The notes beneath the pieces are model-generated. The model made no database searches. It saw only the letters and a list, made by a program, of their open reading frames with translations, and had not been told where the DNA came from. Made by a program: the position numbers and the translations under genes. Shown in pieces: positions 9,021 through 17,984 of a DNA stretch of 64,000 nt. The stretch covers positions 3,840,501 through 3,904,500 of the forward strand of contig NZ_CP152412.1 of NCBI RefSeq assembly GCF_038957035.1, in the 5' to 3' direction. The DNA comes from Bradyrhizobium sp. B097 (lineage in GTDB: Bacteria; Pseudomonadota; Alphaproteobacteria; Rhizobiales; Xanthobacteraceae). Positions within the stretch are counted from its first letter, which is position 1, and each line of letters opens with the position of its first letter.

Positions 9021-9980
9021 ATGCGTACACTCAATGACGTGCCGCGTCGCCTGGTGGTCGCGATCGGTGGCAATGCGGTTCACCCCGAGGATATCAGGGG
9101 CACTTCCCAGGAGCAGAAGTCCGTCGCGCGGATCACTGCGGAAGCGCTGCTGCCGCTTGCGCAACTCGACAATGAACTGGTCATTACGCACGGCAACGGG
9201 CCGGTCGTCGGCAAGATCATGATGCGCCAGATGCTGACGATGAGCCGAATTCCGCCGATGGACATGGACATATGCGTCGCGCACAGCCAGGGCGGCATCG
9301 GCTATCTCCTGATGCAGGCGATCGAGAATGCCCTGCGCGAGCAAGGCAACCAGCGACATGTGGCAAGCCTGCTGACCCAGGTCGAGGTGGACAAAGACGA
9401 TCCCGCGTTCAAGAACCCGACGAAGTTCGTCGGACCGTTCTTCTCCGAGGACGAGGCGAAGAAGATCAGCGCCGAGCTCAATTGGGCGATGCGTGAGGAT
9501 TCAGGGCGTGGCTGGCGCCATGTCGTGCCGTCGCCAAAGCCCAAGCATGTCTGCGACATCTCGCTGGTCGATGCATTGGTCAAGCGGGGAACGATCGTCA
9601 TCGCGGGGGGCGGCGGCGGCGTTCCGGTGGTTCGTGATGCAAAGGGCGTGCGCACCGGCGTGCCGGCGGTCATCGACAAGGATCTGACATCCGCTCATAT
9701 CGCCAATGTGCTTGGTATCGAAGAGTTGCTGATCCTGACCGCAGTCCCGCGTGTCGCGGTGAATTTCGGCAAGCCGAACAAGAAGGAACTGGACCAGGTC
9801 AGCCTCGAGGAGATCAAGGCCTACCACCGCGAGGGACATTTTCCTCCGGGAAGCATGGGACCCAAGGTCGATGCGGCAATCCGGTTTCTCGAGGGAGGCG
9901 GCAAGCGCGCGATCATCAGTCACCTCGATTGCGCCATGGCGGCGCTGCGGGGCGAGACGGGGACGCACGTCGTTCAGTAA
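9021..9980 (+). CDS. Carbamate kinase
   Basis: A 319-aa amino-acid-kinase-fold enzyme that converts carbamoyl phosphate and ADP to carbamate and ATP. Visible signatures are LVVAIGGNAV at the N-terminus, LVITHGNGPVVG near residue 55, the SQGGIGYLL segment, VIAGGGGGVPVV near 195 and KDLTSAHIA near 220. The ATG follows a strong GGGAGGTAAGGAA. Position directly after allF suggests the catabolic, ATP-forming direction, as with YbcF (AllK) in the E. coli allantoin locus, rather than arginine deiminase ArcC; no arc genes are present. A 233-bp gap without a recognisable gene follows. Confidence 0.93.
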   Translation: MRTLNDVPRRLVVAIGGNAVHPEDIRGTSQEQKSVARITAEALLPLAQLDNELVITHGNGPVVGKIMMRQMLTMSRIPPMDMDICVAHSQGGIGYLLMQAIENALREQGNQRHVASLLTQVEVDKDDPAFKNPTKFVGPFFSEDEAKKISAELNWAMREDSGRGWRHVVPSPKPKHVCDISLVDALVKRGTIVIAGGGGGVPVVRDAKGVRTGVPAVIDKDLTSAHIANVLGIEELLILTAVPRVAVNFGKPNKKELDQVSLEEIKAYHREGHFPPGSMGPKVDAAIRFLEGGGKRAIISHLDCAMAALRGETGTHVVQ

Positions 9981-10213
9981 CCACCGGGATTGGCGCATCG
10001 GTGGGACATTCGCCCGCGCCAATCTGCATTCGAGCGTCGAGCAAGATGGCGGTCCGATCCTGATGGCTGCAATGGCGCCCGCGCTCACCGAGTTGAAGCA
10101 GTTGAGGCGCGTCGGCGCCTCACTCTGATCAGGCGATCGAGCTGGCCGCTGGCTCAAGCTCACACATACAAAACAAACAAGCAGCCTGCGGGATTCAAGG
10201 GAACGACAAGGCG

Positions 10214-11812
10214 ATGGCCATTCAATCCAGCATAAAGGCGAATCTGTACAAAGATTCCGTGTCGTTGATGCGGATCTCGCAGGTCACGGTCGCGCGGACC
10301 GGCGTGCAGCGGGTCACGCTGCTGATGGGAACGCGCAGCAACAAGGAGTTCCTGCAGCAGGCCGGGCTGATGAGTCCGGCGCTCGAGAGCGCCAAGCCGG
10401 GCGATATCATGATCGTTGTGGCGGACGATGCGCCCGAAAAGCTCGCAGCCGCGGAGCGCGAGATCCACTCCCTGATCGCCGGCGAAGAACCGAAGGGCGG
10501 ATCGACTGAAGCCGCGGCGGAAGCACCGCCGCGCTCGATCTCCGGCGGCGTCGCGATGGCCGATCATGCCGACCTCGCACTGATCTCGGTGCCCGGCCCC
10601 TATGCCGCCGCCGAAGCCTTGAAGGCGCTGCGCCAAGGCCTCAACGTGCTGCTGTTCAGCGACAATGTGCCGATCGAACAGGAGCAGGCCATCAAGCGCG
10701 TTGCGGCGCAGAAGGGCCTGCTGGTGATGGGACCGGATTGCGGTACGGCCATCATCAACGGAGTGCCGCTTGGATTTGCCAACGTCGTTCGGCGCGGCGC
10801 GATCGGGCTCGTCGGAGCGTCCGGCACGGGCCTGCAGGAGGTGATGTGCCAGATCCATCGTCATGGCCAGGGCATCTCGCAGGCGATCGGCACCGGCAGC
10901 CACGACGTTTCCAGCGAAGTCGGCGGCATCACCATGTTGCAGGGCCTGGAGCTGCTCGCCGCCGACGCGCAGACCAAAGTTGTCGCCATCGTCTCCAAGC
11001 CTCCCGCGCCCGATGTCCAGAAGCGGGTGATCGAGCGCGCTCGCGCGATCGGAAAGCCGGTCGTGATCTGCTTCCTCGGCGGCGAGCCGGCAGCATCCGC
11101 CGGCAATGTTCACCGCACATCGTCGCTCGAGGAGACGGCGCGGCAGGCCCTCGCGCTTGCGGCGCCCGGCCAGCCCGAGCGTAACGAAGGCGCGATCGAA
11201 CAGTTGGCAACACGGGTTTGTGCGTCGCTGGCACCCTCGCAGCGCCACCTGCGCGGTCTCTACTCCGGCGGAACGTTTTGCTCGGAAGCCCAGACCATCT
11301 GGCGGGCGGCGGGCATTCGTGCCCGGTCGAACGCGCCGCTTGCCGGCGCAGATCGCCTCGCCGACGTGGAAGAGAGCCACGGGCACACGGCGATCGATCT
11401 CGGCAGTGATGAATTCACGGTGGGGCGTCCGCATCCGATGATCGACTATGGCGTCCGGATCGAACGGCTGCTGAAGGAAGCGGACGATCCGACCGTTGCC
11501 TGCATCGTCATGGACGTCGTGCTCGGTTACGGCAGCCACCCCAATCCGGCAGAGCTCCTGGCCCCGGCGATCCGGCGGGCGAAGGCCGCGGCGCGAGCGC
11601 AGGGGCGGGAGCTTCCCGTGGTCTGCTTCGTCTGCGGCACGGGTTCCGATCCGCAGCCCTACGAGACCCAGAAAGCCATGTTGGCGGACGCCGGCGCGGA
11701 GATTGTCGGCAGCAGCACGGCCGCAGCGCTTGCCGCGCAAGCCATCGCGAGCCGTATGGCCGCGGACGACAACGCCACGGGGCGTCGCGTGATGCAAGGT
11801 GGAGAACGATGA
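10214..11812 (+). CDS. FdrA family protein, AllF-like subunit (copy 2)
   Basis: A 532-aa paralog of the protein at 7508-9016 with the same order of motifs: LLMGTRSNKEFL, GPDCGT near residue 172, GASGTGLQEV near 202, GLYSGGTFCSEAQ near 347, RPHPMIDYGVR and DVVLGYGSHPNPAE. It is slightly longer, with an insertion near residues 95-110. It starts after a 233-bp gap and overlaps the next gene (ATGA), giving the reverse order AllF then AllG compared with copy 1. Because no second DUF2877 gene follows, it either shares AllH or works without it. A different carbamoyl acceptor or donor from copy 1 is plausible but not shown. Confidence 0.85.
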   Translation: MAIQSSIKANLYKDSVSLMRISQVTVARTGVQRVTLLMGTRSNKEFLQQAGLMSPALESAKPGDIMIVVADDAPEKLAAAEREIHSLIAGEEPKGGSTEAAAEAPPRSISGGVAMADHADLALISVPGPYAAAEALKALRQGLNVLLFSDNVPIEQEQAIKRVAAQKGLLVMGPDCGTAIINGVPLGFANVVRRGAIGLVGASGTGLQEVMCQIHRHGQGISQAIGTGSHDVSSEVGGITMLQGLELLAADAQTKVVAIVSKPPAPDVQKRVIERARAIGKPVVICFLGGEPAASAGNVHRTSSLEETARQALALAAPGQPERNEGAIEQLATRVCASLAPSQRHLRGLYSGGTFCSEAQTIWRAAGIRARSNAPLAGADRLADVEESHGHTAIDLGSDEFTVGRPHPMIDYGVRIERLLKEADDPTVACIVMDVVLGYGSHPNPAELLAPAIRRAKAAARAQGRELPVVCFVCGTGSDPQPYETQKAMLADAGAEIVGSSTAAALAAQAIASRMAADDNATGRRVMQGGER

Positions 11813-13362
11813 TGAACGCAGCCCCTTCCGCGCTCCAGCACAAGACCTCGGTCATCAGCCTCGGCGCCTCCGGCCTCGACCGCGGTGTCGAGAGCAGCGG
11901 GGCCCCGCTGGTGCGTCTGCAGTGGCAGCCGGTCGGCGACGGAAGTCCCGAAGTCGCCTGGAATCTCGCGCAACTGGTTGGCGATGACGGCGATGCCGAC
12001 TGCCTCGGATCGTGGATCGATCGCGCCAATGCGGAAGTGCTCGAGCGCATCCTGACCGCGCAGCCGGTATGGGTCGACGTCGCGGCGCACGCGTCCGAAG
12101 TCTGGCCGGACATGGGCCGGACGCTGCTCCACGCCGGTCCGCCGATCGCCTGGCGCGATATGTGCGGCCCGATGAAGGGGGCGGTCGTCGGCGCAATTCT
12201 CTACGAGAAATGGGCGACAACCCAGCAAGAGGCCGAGCAACTCGTCGCGGCAGGCGGCATCCGCTTCGCGCCGTGCCATGAATTCGGTGCGGTCGGGCCG
12301 ATGACCGGGATTATTTCGCCTTCGATGCCGCTGTTCGTGGTGCAGAACCAGACCACCGGCAATCGAGCCTATGCGCCGATGATGGAATCCGGCGGCGCCA
12401 AGACATTGCGTTTCGGCGCTTTCGCGCCCGAGGTGATCGAAGGCCTCAAGCTGATCGAAAATGTGCTGGCGCCATGTCTGAAGGCCGCGGTCGCCGGCAT
12501 CGACGGTGGATTGCCGTTGAAGCCGCTGATGTCGCAGTCGCTGCACATGGGCGACGACGTCCACAATCGCAACACGGCCGCGACCCTGCTGCTGTATCGC
12601 GCCGTCACGGAATCGCTGCTCAAATCCTCGATCTCGCGCGATCTGGTCCATGAGACGCTGCGGACGATCGGGGCGGACGACATGTTCTTCCTCAGCCTGT
12701 CGATGGCGGCATGCAAGGCGACCATGGATGCCGCGCACGGCGTGCCGTTCAGCAGCATCGTGACCGCAATGGCGCGCAACGGCGTGAATGTCGGGATCAG
12801 GGTCAGCGGGCTGAACGGGCAGTGGTTTGTCGGTCCGGCCGACATCCCCGTCGGCCTGTTCCTGCCCGGTTTCAGCGAGGCCGATGCCAATCCCGATATC
12901 GGCGACAGCGCGATCACCGAGACTGCTGGCCTGGGCGCGTTCGCGATGGCGGCGGCTCCGGCGATGGTGCAGTTCGTCGGCGGCACGCCGCAGGACGCCC
13001 TGCGTTATTCCCGCGAGATGGCGCACGTCACGATCGGCCGCAATCCCGGCTTCACCCTGCCGATGCTCGACTTCATCGGAGCTCCGGTCGGCATCGACGT
13101 CCGCAAGGTCGTGGACGAGAGCATGCGGCCGGTGATCAACACCGCAACGGCGCACAAGGAGCCGGGCATGGGGATCATCGGCGCCGGCGTCGTGCAGGCT
13201 CCGATGAAGTGCTTCGTCGACGCCGTCGGCGCGCTGGCGACGGTGGCCGGAGATGACGTTGCTTCGAGTCTGAGAACGACGGCAGCGGTCGCGCTGCCGA
13301 TTGAAAAAATACCGCAACAAAGATTGCGGCAACACCGGGAACGAACAGGAGGAAACAGATGA
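11809..13362 (+). CDS. DUF1116 protein with fused N-terminal domain, AllG-like subunit (copy 2)
   Basis: A 517-aa paralog of the AllG protein at 6261-7511. The DUF1116 part begins near residue 75 and carries LLHAGPPIAWRDMCGPMKGA, GAVGPMTGI and GLGAFAMAAAPA. The extra N-terminal segment (about residues 12-58) aligns with the stand-alone 62-aa protein at 6062-6250. The C-terminus has a 30-residue basic tail (IEKIPQQRLRQHRERTG) absent from copy 1. The stop overlaps the start of the binding-protein gene, whose AGGAGG lies inside this tail, so enzyme and transporter are translationally linked. Confidence 0.85.
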   Translation: MMNAAPSALQHKTSVISLGASGLDRGVESSGAPLVRLQWQPVGDGSPEVAWNLAQLVGDDGDADCLGSWIDRANAEVLERILTAQPVWVDVAAHASEVWPDMGRTLLHAGPPIAWRDMCGPMKGAVVGAILYEKWATTQQEAEQLVAAGGIRFAPCHEFGAVGPMTGIISPSMPLFVVQNQTTGNRAYAPMMESGGAKTLRFGAFAPEVIEGLKLIENVLAPCLKAAVAGIDGGLPLKPLMSQSLHMGDDVHNRNTAATLLLYRAVTESLLKSSISRDLVHETLRTIGADDMFFLSLSMAACKATMDAAHGVPFSSIVTAMARNGVNVGIRVSGLNGQWFVGPADIPVGLFLPGFSEADANPDIGDSAITETAGLGAFAMAAAPAMVQFVGGTPQDALRYSREMAHVTIGRNPGFTLPMLDFIGAPVGIDVRKVVDESMRPVINTATAHKEPGMGIIGAGVVQAPMKCFVDAVGALATVAGDDVASSLRTTAAVALPIEKIPQQRLRQHRERTGGNR

Positions 13363-14348
13363 ACGGTACCCGTCGTGCATTTCTGCAAACAGGCCTGCTC
13401 TCGGCAGCCTGGATCAGTTCATCAGGGCGGCTGGCCTTCGCCGACGATGCGGCGAAGCCGCTGCGCATCGGCATTCTCATTCCGGGGTCGCGGGCAGACC
13501 ATGGCTGGATGGAGTCGGCCTATAACGGCATGAAGGCGGCCGAACAACGCCACGGCAACAAGGTCGTGATCACGTCGATCGAGAACGTCAAGTTCGCCGA
13601 CATGGAGCAGGCGCTCGTTACGCTCGCGAGCAAGAATGACATGGTGATCGGCGCCGCGGGGCAGACCCAGGCATCGGTGCTCAAGGTCGCCAAGCGATTC
13701 CCGAAGGTGAAGTTCTCTATCGTCGGCCCGACCGGACAACCGACCGAAAACGTCGCGCAATACGACGTGCTGCAGGCCCAGATCGGCTTCATTGCCGGCG
13801 CGGTCGCCGCGATGATGTCGAAGAACGGTGCGGTGAGCTACGTCGGCGGGCTTGAAATTCCGGCCATCGTCAACACCGGAACGGAATTCGCGAACGGCGC
13901 CAAGCACGTCAAGCCGGACACCAAATGCTTCGTGACCTACACCGGCGACTTCGACGACGTCGCCAAGGCGAAGGAAGCGACCCTTGCTGCGATCGCGCAG
14001 GGGGCCGACGTCCACTACAACATCCTCAATCTCGGCGTGCGCGGAATGGAGCAGGCGGCGCGCGAGAAGGGCACCAGGATGATCGGGAGCTATACCAACT
14101 ACTGCTCCGACAACAACCCGCTCTACATCGCCTACACGGTCAGCGGCATCGGGTTCATGGTCGAATATGCCATCGACCAGGCCGTCGCCGGAACGTGGCA
14201 CCCGGAGTACAAGCAGTTCGGCCTCGCGATGGGGCCACGTTCGGCCGACATCGAGATCTGCGCCGGGGCAACGCCTGAGATCCAGGCCAAGATCAAGGAG
14301 CTCAAGGACGGCCTGCTGTCGAACAAGATCAAAGTCAAGGTGGGCTAA
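13359..14348 (+). CDS. BMP family ABC transporter substrate-binding protein
   Basis: A 329-aa periplasmic binding protein of the BmpA/PnrA (Med) family; known members mostly bind purine nucleosides or related ureides. The N-terminus TRRAFLQTGLLSAAW resembles a twin-arginine signal, with cleavage probably near LAFA-DD. The mature part starts LRIGILIPGSRADHGWMESA and contains ASKNDMVIGAAGQT. The ribosome site AGGAGGAAACAG is near ideal and lies in the end of the preceding gene. With the ATPase and two permeases that follow it makes a full importer, probably feeding the carbamoyltransferase pathway. Ligand is unknown. Confidence 0.9.
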   Translation: MNGTRRAFLQTGLLSAAWISSSGRLAFADDAAKPLRIGILIPGSRADHGWMESAYNGMKAAEQRHGNKVVITSIENVKFADMEQALVTLASKNDMVIGAAGQTQASVLKVAKRFPKVKFSIVGPTGQPTENVAQYDVLQAQIGFIAGAVAAMMSKNGAVSYVGGLEIPAIVNTGTEFANGAKHVKPDTKCFVTYTGDFDDVAKAKEATLAAIAQGADVHYNILNLGVRGMEQAAREKGTRMIGSYTNYCSDNNPLYIAYTVSGIGFMVEYAIDQAVAGTWHPEYKQFGLAMGPRSADIEICAGATPEIQAKIKELKDGLLSNKIKVKVG

Positions 14349-14350
14349 CC

Positions 14351-15904
14351 GTGGCGCTTCTCGAACTGTCTGGCTTGACCAAGCGCTTCGGGGCTTTCAC
14401 CGCGCTCGACGACATATCGCTGCTGATCGAGCGCGGCGAGGTGCATTGCCTGCTTGGCGAGAACGGCGCCGGCAAATCGACATTGTGCAATCTGGTGTTC
14501 GGGGTGCATCGGCCGGATGCCGGCACGATGACGCTCGGCGGAGAGCCGTTCGATCCGCGCGGCCCGGCGGAAGCGCTGCAGCGCGGCGTCGTGATGGTGC
14601 ATCAGCATTTCAGCCTGGTGCCCAACATGACCGTGGCCGAGAACCTGATGCTCGGCCGCGCCAGCGCGGTGTTGAAGCCGCAGGACATCATCGTGCGGAT
14701 GGAGCAGCTCGCGGCGGAATACGGGCTCGAAATCGACCCCGAAGCGCGGATCGACGAGCTTTCGGTCGGTGAGCGGCAGCGGGTCGAGATCATCAAATGC
14801 CTGCTCGGCGATCCGCAACTGCTCGTGCTTGACGAGCCGACGGCTGTTCTGCAGCCAGACGAAATCGACGCGCTGCTGGCGATCTGCCGCCAGGTGGCGC
14901 TGCGCGGAAAGTCCGTGATCCTGGTGACGCACAAGCTCGGCGAAATCAGCCGCGTGGCCGATCGCACGACGGTGCTGCGGCAGGGCCGGATCATCGAGAC
15001 CGTGGCGATGGAGGGCGCCGACATCCGATCGCTGGTGCGCTCGATGGTCGGCCGCGACGTTCAGTCGGCAGGTTCGGTGCTCGCCGCCGCCGTCGACATC
15101 GAGGGCAAGACGCCGGCGAAACCCGCAGAAGCGGCCGGTCCGGTGTCGCCGGGCGAGGCGGTGCTACAGATCTCGGACCTCGTGTATCGCGACCCGCATG
15201 GGGTGCCGCGGCTCGACGGCCTGAGCCTCACGGTCGGCACCGGCGAGATCGTCGGGATCGCGGGCGTCGAGGGCAACGGCCAGACCGAGCTCGGCCTGAT
15301 CCTGGCCGGGCTCGCCTCGCCAAGCGCCGGTGCGATCGTGGTCGGCGGCACGCCGGTGGCCGGTTGCACGCCGCAAGAGATCACGGATGCGGGTGTCGGC
15401 ATCGTGCCCGAGGATCGCCATGCGCTGGCTTGCATCAAGGAGTTGTCGGTTGCCGAGAACCTGTTTCTCGGCGCGATCGGAAAGTTCAGTCGCTTCGGCC
15501 TGCTCGACAAGTCCGCGCGCCGCAAGGCGGCGGAGGCGATGATGCGCGACTTCGACGTACGCGCGAGCAGCCCTGATGTTTCGATGGCGAGCCTTTCCGG
15601 CGGCAATCAGCAGAAGGCGGTGCTTGCACGCGAGCTCTCGCTCGATCCGCTGGTGTTCCTGCTGGCCGCGCAGCCGACGCGAGGCCTCGACGTCGGTGCG
15701 ATCGAGGCCGTCTACAATCGCATCCGTGCCGCGCGCGATGACGGTCTCGGGGTGCTGTTGATCTCCAGCGAGCTCGAGGAGCTGATGGCGGTGTCGGATC
15801 GGATCGCGGTGATCTACCGCGGAAAGCTGGTTGGCGAGCTCGCGGCCGGGTCGTTCAGCCGCGAGGCGATCGGAGCGATGATGTCGGGGCACGCGCATGT
15901 CTAG
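14351..15904 (+). CDS. BMP-type ABC transporter ATP-binding protein (two ATPase domains)
   Basis: A 517-aa tandem ATPase like those of ribose and nucleoside importers. The first domain is complete: Walker A LLGENGAGKST near residue 34, signature LSVGERQR near 136, Walker B LLVLDEPTAVL. The second has the usual degenerate site for this family: GVEGNGQTE near 305 in place of GxxGxGKS, LSGGNQQK signature and LAAQPTRGLD as Walker B. One catalytic and one structural site is normal for this group. It starts with GTG two bases after the binding-protein stop and overlaps the permease gene by 8 bp. Confidence 0.93.
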   Translation: MALLELSGLTKRFGAFTALDDISLLIERGEVHCLLGENGAGKSTLCNLVFGVHRPDAGTMTLGGEPFDPRGPAEALQRGVVMVHQHFSLVPNMTVAENLMLGRASAVLKPQDIIVRMEQLAAEYGLEIDPEARIDELSVGERQRVEIIKCLLGDPQLLVLDEPTAVLQPDEIDALLAICRQVALRGKSVILVTHKLGEISRVADRTTVLRQGRIIETVAMEGADIRSLVRSMVGRDVQSAGSVLAAAVDIEGKTPAKPAEAAGPVSPGEAVLQISDLVYRDPHGVPRLDGLSLTVGTGEIVGIAGVEGNGQTELGLILAGLASPSAGAIVVGGTPVAGCTPQEITDAGVGIVPEDRHALACIKELSVAENLFLGAIGKFSRFGLLDKSARRKAAEAMMRDFDVRASSPDVSMASLSGGNQQKAVLARELSLDPLVFLLAAQPTRGLDVGAIEAVYNRIRAARDDGLGVLLISSELEELMAVSDRIAVIYRGKLVGELAAGSFSREAIGAMMSGHAHV

Positions 15905-17006
15905 GTTGGCCATGGTCATGAAAAATCCGAAGCTTGCGCGGGTCGCGCAGGGCGCGCGGCTCGAGCTCGTGCCGTTGCAGGTTCTGGTTCCGGTGGTAGC
16001 GACCCTGATCGCGCTCGGGATCGGCCTGCTCATCATCGCCGCCACCGGCGCATCCGTCCTCGAGGCGATCGAAGCCTTCTGGGACGGCATGGCGGGCAGC
16101 GATTTCAACATCGGTGCGTCGATCAATCGCGCCATCAGCCTCGCGCTGGTCGGTCTCGGCTTCATCTTCGCCAGCCGCGCCAACCTGACCAATGTGGGAG
16201 GCGAGGGGCAGATCGCGATGGGCGGCATGTTCGCGACGGCCGCGGCCCTGCACGGCGCCGGCGGCTTGCCGTTGGGACTGGCGTTTATCGTGCCGCTCGC
16301 CGTGGGGACTATCGCCGGCGCTGTTTGGGGTGGCCTCGCGGGCTTCCTCAAGGCCGCACGCGGCACCAACGAGGTCATCAGCACGTTGCTGTTGAGCTTC
16401 ATTGCGCTGCCGCTCGTCTACTGGTCCGTGGAGTCGTTTCACCTGCTGCGCAAGCCGATCAGCGACGTGTCTTCGCTGCCGGAATCGGCGGAGATTCCTG
16501 ACACGACCAAGCTGCCGCTGCTGTTCCCGGACAATGGATCTCCGCTCCATATCGGTCTGCTGATCGCGGCGATCGCGGTCGTCGTGGTGTGGCTGGTGCT
16601 CAAGCACAGCACGCTCGGTCTGCGGCTGCGCGCCGTCGGCCTGAATGCTATGGCCTCCCGCCGCGCGGGCATGCGAACGAGCTTCTACGTGATCCTGGCC
16701 ATGACGGTCTCCGGTGGCCTGGGCGGTCTCGGCGGTGCCATCATGATCCTCGGCCAGCAGTTCTATCTGACCAGCGATTTCTCGTCGGGTTACGGATTTG
16801 ACGGCCTGGTGGTCGGCCTGCTGTCGCGCGGCTCGGCCGTCGGCGTGGTGATCGGTGCGTTGCTGTTCGGATTCCTGCGCTCGGGATCCATCAACATGGA
16901 AATCTCGGCGCACGTCCCGTCTGCCGTGGTCCTGATCTGTCAGGGCCTGATCGTCATTGTCATTGCAGGCTCCGCAATCTTCACCAACCGAAAGGTGACC
17001 CGATGA
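15897..17006 (+). CDS. BMP-type ABC transporter permease 1
   Basis: A 369-aa membrane protein with about nine hydrophobic segments, matching the larger of the two permeases of nucleoside/BMP importers (family BPD_transp_2). Characteristic segments are ANLTNVGGEGQIAMGGMFA near residue 95 and GTNEVISTLLLSFIALP near 155. The listed ATG overlaps the ATPase gene; two internal Met codons (about residues 5 and 8) could also serve. Its stop overlaps the next permease start by 4 bp. Confidence 0.92.
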   Translation: MSRLAMVMKNPKLARVAQGARLELVPLQVLVPVVATLIALGIGLLIIAATGASVLEAIEAFWDGMAGSDFNIGASINRAISLALVGLGFIFASRANLTNVGGEGQIAMGGMFATAAALHGAGGLPLGLAFIVPLAVGTIAGAVWGGLAGFLKAARGTNEVISTLLLSFIALPLVYWSVESFHLLRKPISDVSSLPESAEIPDTTKLPLLFPDNGSPLHIGLLIAAIAVVVVWLVLKHSTLGLRLRAVGLNAMASRRAGMRTSFYVILAMTVSGGLGGLGGAIMILGQQFYLTSDFSSGYGFDGLVVGLLSRGSAVGVVIGALLFGFLRSGSINMEISAHVPSAVVLICQGLIVIVIAGSAIFTNRKVTR

Positions 17007-17926
17007 TTGACGAACAAATGGCCGTGTTCATCGGTTCCGGACTGCGTCTCGCGGTTCCGATCATCTTCGCCGCAACCGGCGAGATGCTGAGCGAGCGCGC
17101 CGGCGTGCTCAATCTCAGCCTCGATGGCATGATGCTGATGTCGGCGTTCACGGCGGCGCTGGCGTCGTGGGCGACCGGCTCGCCGCTGCTCGGCGTGGCG
17201 GCCGGCGTATTGGTCGCGATGGCGGTTGCCGCGGTGCAGGCCGTGTTGAGCGTGACCTTGCGCGCCAATCAGCTGGTGGTGGGGATCGGGTTCAACATCC
17301 TGGCGCTGGGAACAACGACGTTTCTCTACCGCGAGATCTTCGGGCCGCTGTCGCGCGATCCGATTCCCGGCTTCGCGCAGCTCAATCTGCCGTGGCTCGC
17401 CAGTATCCCGGTGATCGGGCCGGCATTGGCGAACCAGACTGGGCTTGCCTATGTCAGCATCCTGATGGTCGTCGTGACATGGTTGATCCTGAAGTACACG
17501 TCGTTCGGGCTGGCGGTGCGGGCGGTCGGCGAGGATCCGCGCGCCGCGGACAAGGCCGGCATCAGCGTCGCCAGGACGCGCTATCTCGGCGTGCTCTACG
17601 CCGGCATCCTGGCCGGCCTCGGCGGCGCCTTCATGTCGGTTGCGGACAGCAATACGTTCACCGAGAACATGACCAAGGGCGCGGGCTATCTTGCGATCAC
17701 GGCCGTGATCTTCGGCGGCTGGAATCCCTGGTACACGCTGGCGGCATGCCTGCTGTTCGGCTTCGCGACCGCGCTGCAATTCCTGATGCCGGCGTTGCAG
17801 ATCGACGTGCCGGTCGCGTTGCTGTTGCTGCTGCCATATTTGCTGGCGCTGGTCGCCATCGCGGGCTTCGTCGGAAAGAGCAGGCAGCCCTCAGCCCTGA
17901 CCATTCCGTTCGAACGCGGCGGCTGA
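17003..17926 (+). CDS. BMP-type ABC transporter permease 2
   Basis: A 307-aa membrane protein, the smaller partner permease. It starts with a segment typical for the family (AATGEMLSERAGVLNLSLDG near residues 24-43) and carries GAGYLAITAVIFGGWNPW near 224, the ATPase-contact loop. It pairs with permease 1 to form the channel. Translation is coupled by an ATGA overlap with the upstream gene. A 58-bp gap containing two near-identical AAGAAAACATAG stretches separates it from the hydrolase gene. Confidence 0.92.
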   Translation: MIDEQMAVFIGSGLRLAVPIIFAATGEMLSERAGVLNLSLDGMMLMSAFTAALASWATGSPLLGVAAGVLVAMAVAAVQAVLSVTLRANQLVVGIGFNILALGTTTFLYREIFGPLSRDPIPGFAQLNLPWLASIPVIGPALANQTGLAYVSILMVVVTWLILKYTSFGLAVRAVGEDPRAADKAGISVARTRYLGVLYAGILAGLGGAFMSVADSNTFTENMTKGAGYLAITAVIFGGWNPWYTLAACLLFGFATALQFLMPALQIDVPVALLLLLPYLLALVAIAGFVGKSRQPSALTIPFERGG

Positions 17927-17984
17927 TCGCAACGGACGTCAAGAAAACATAGGCAAGAAAACATAGCCAAGGGAGGACAATCCG

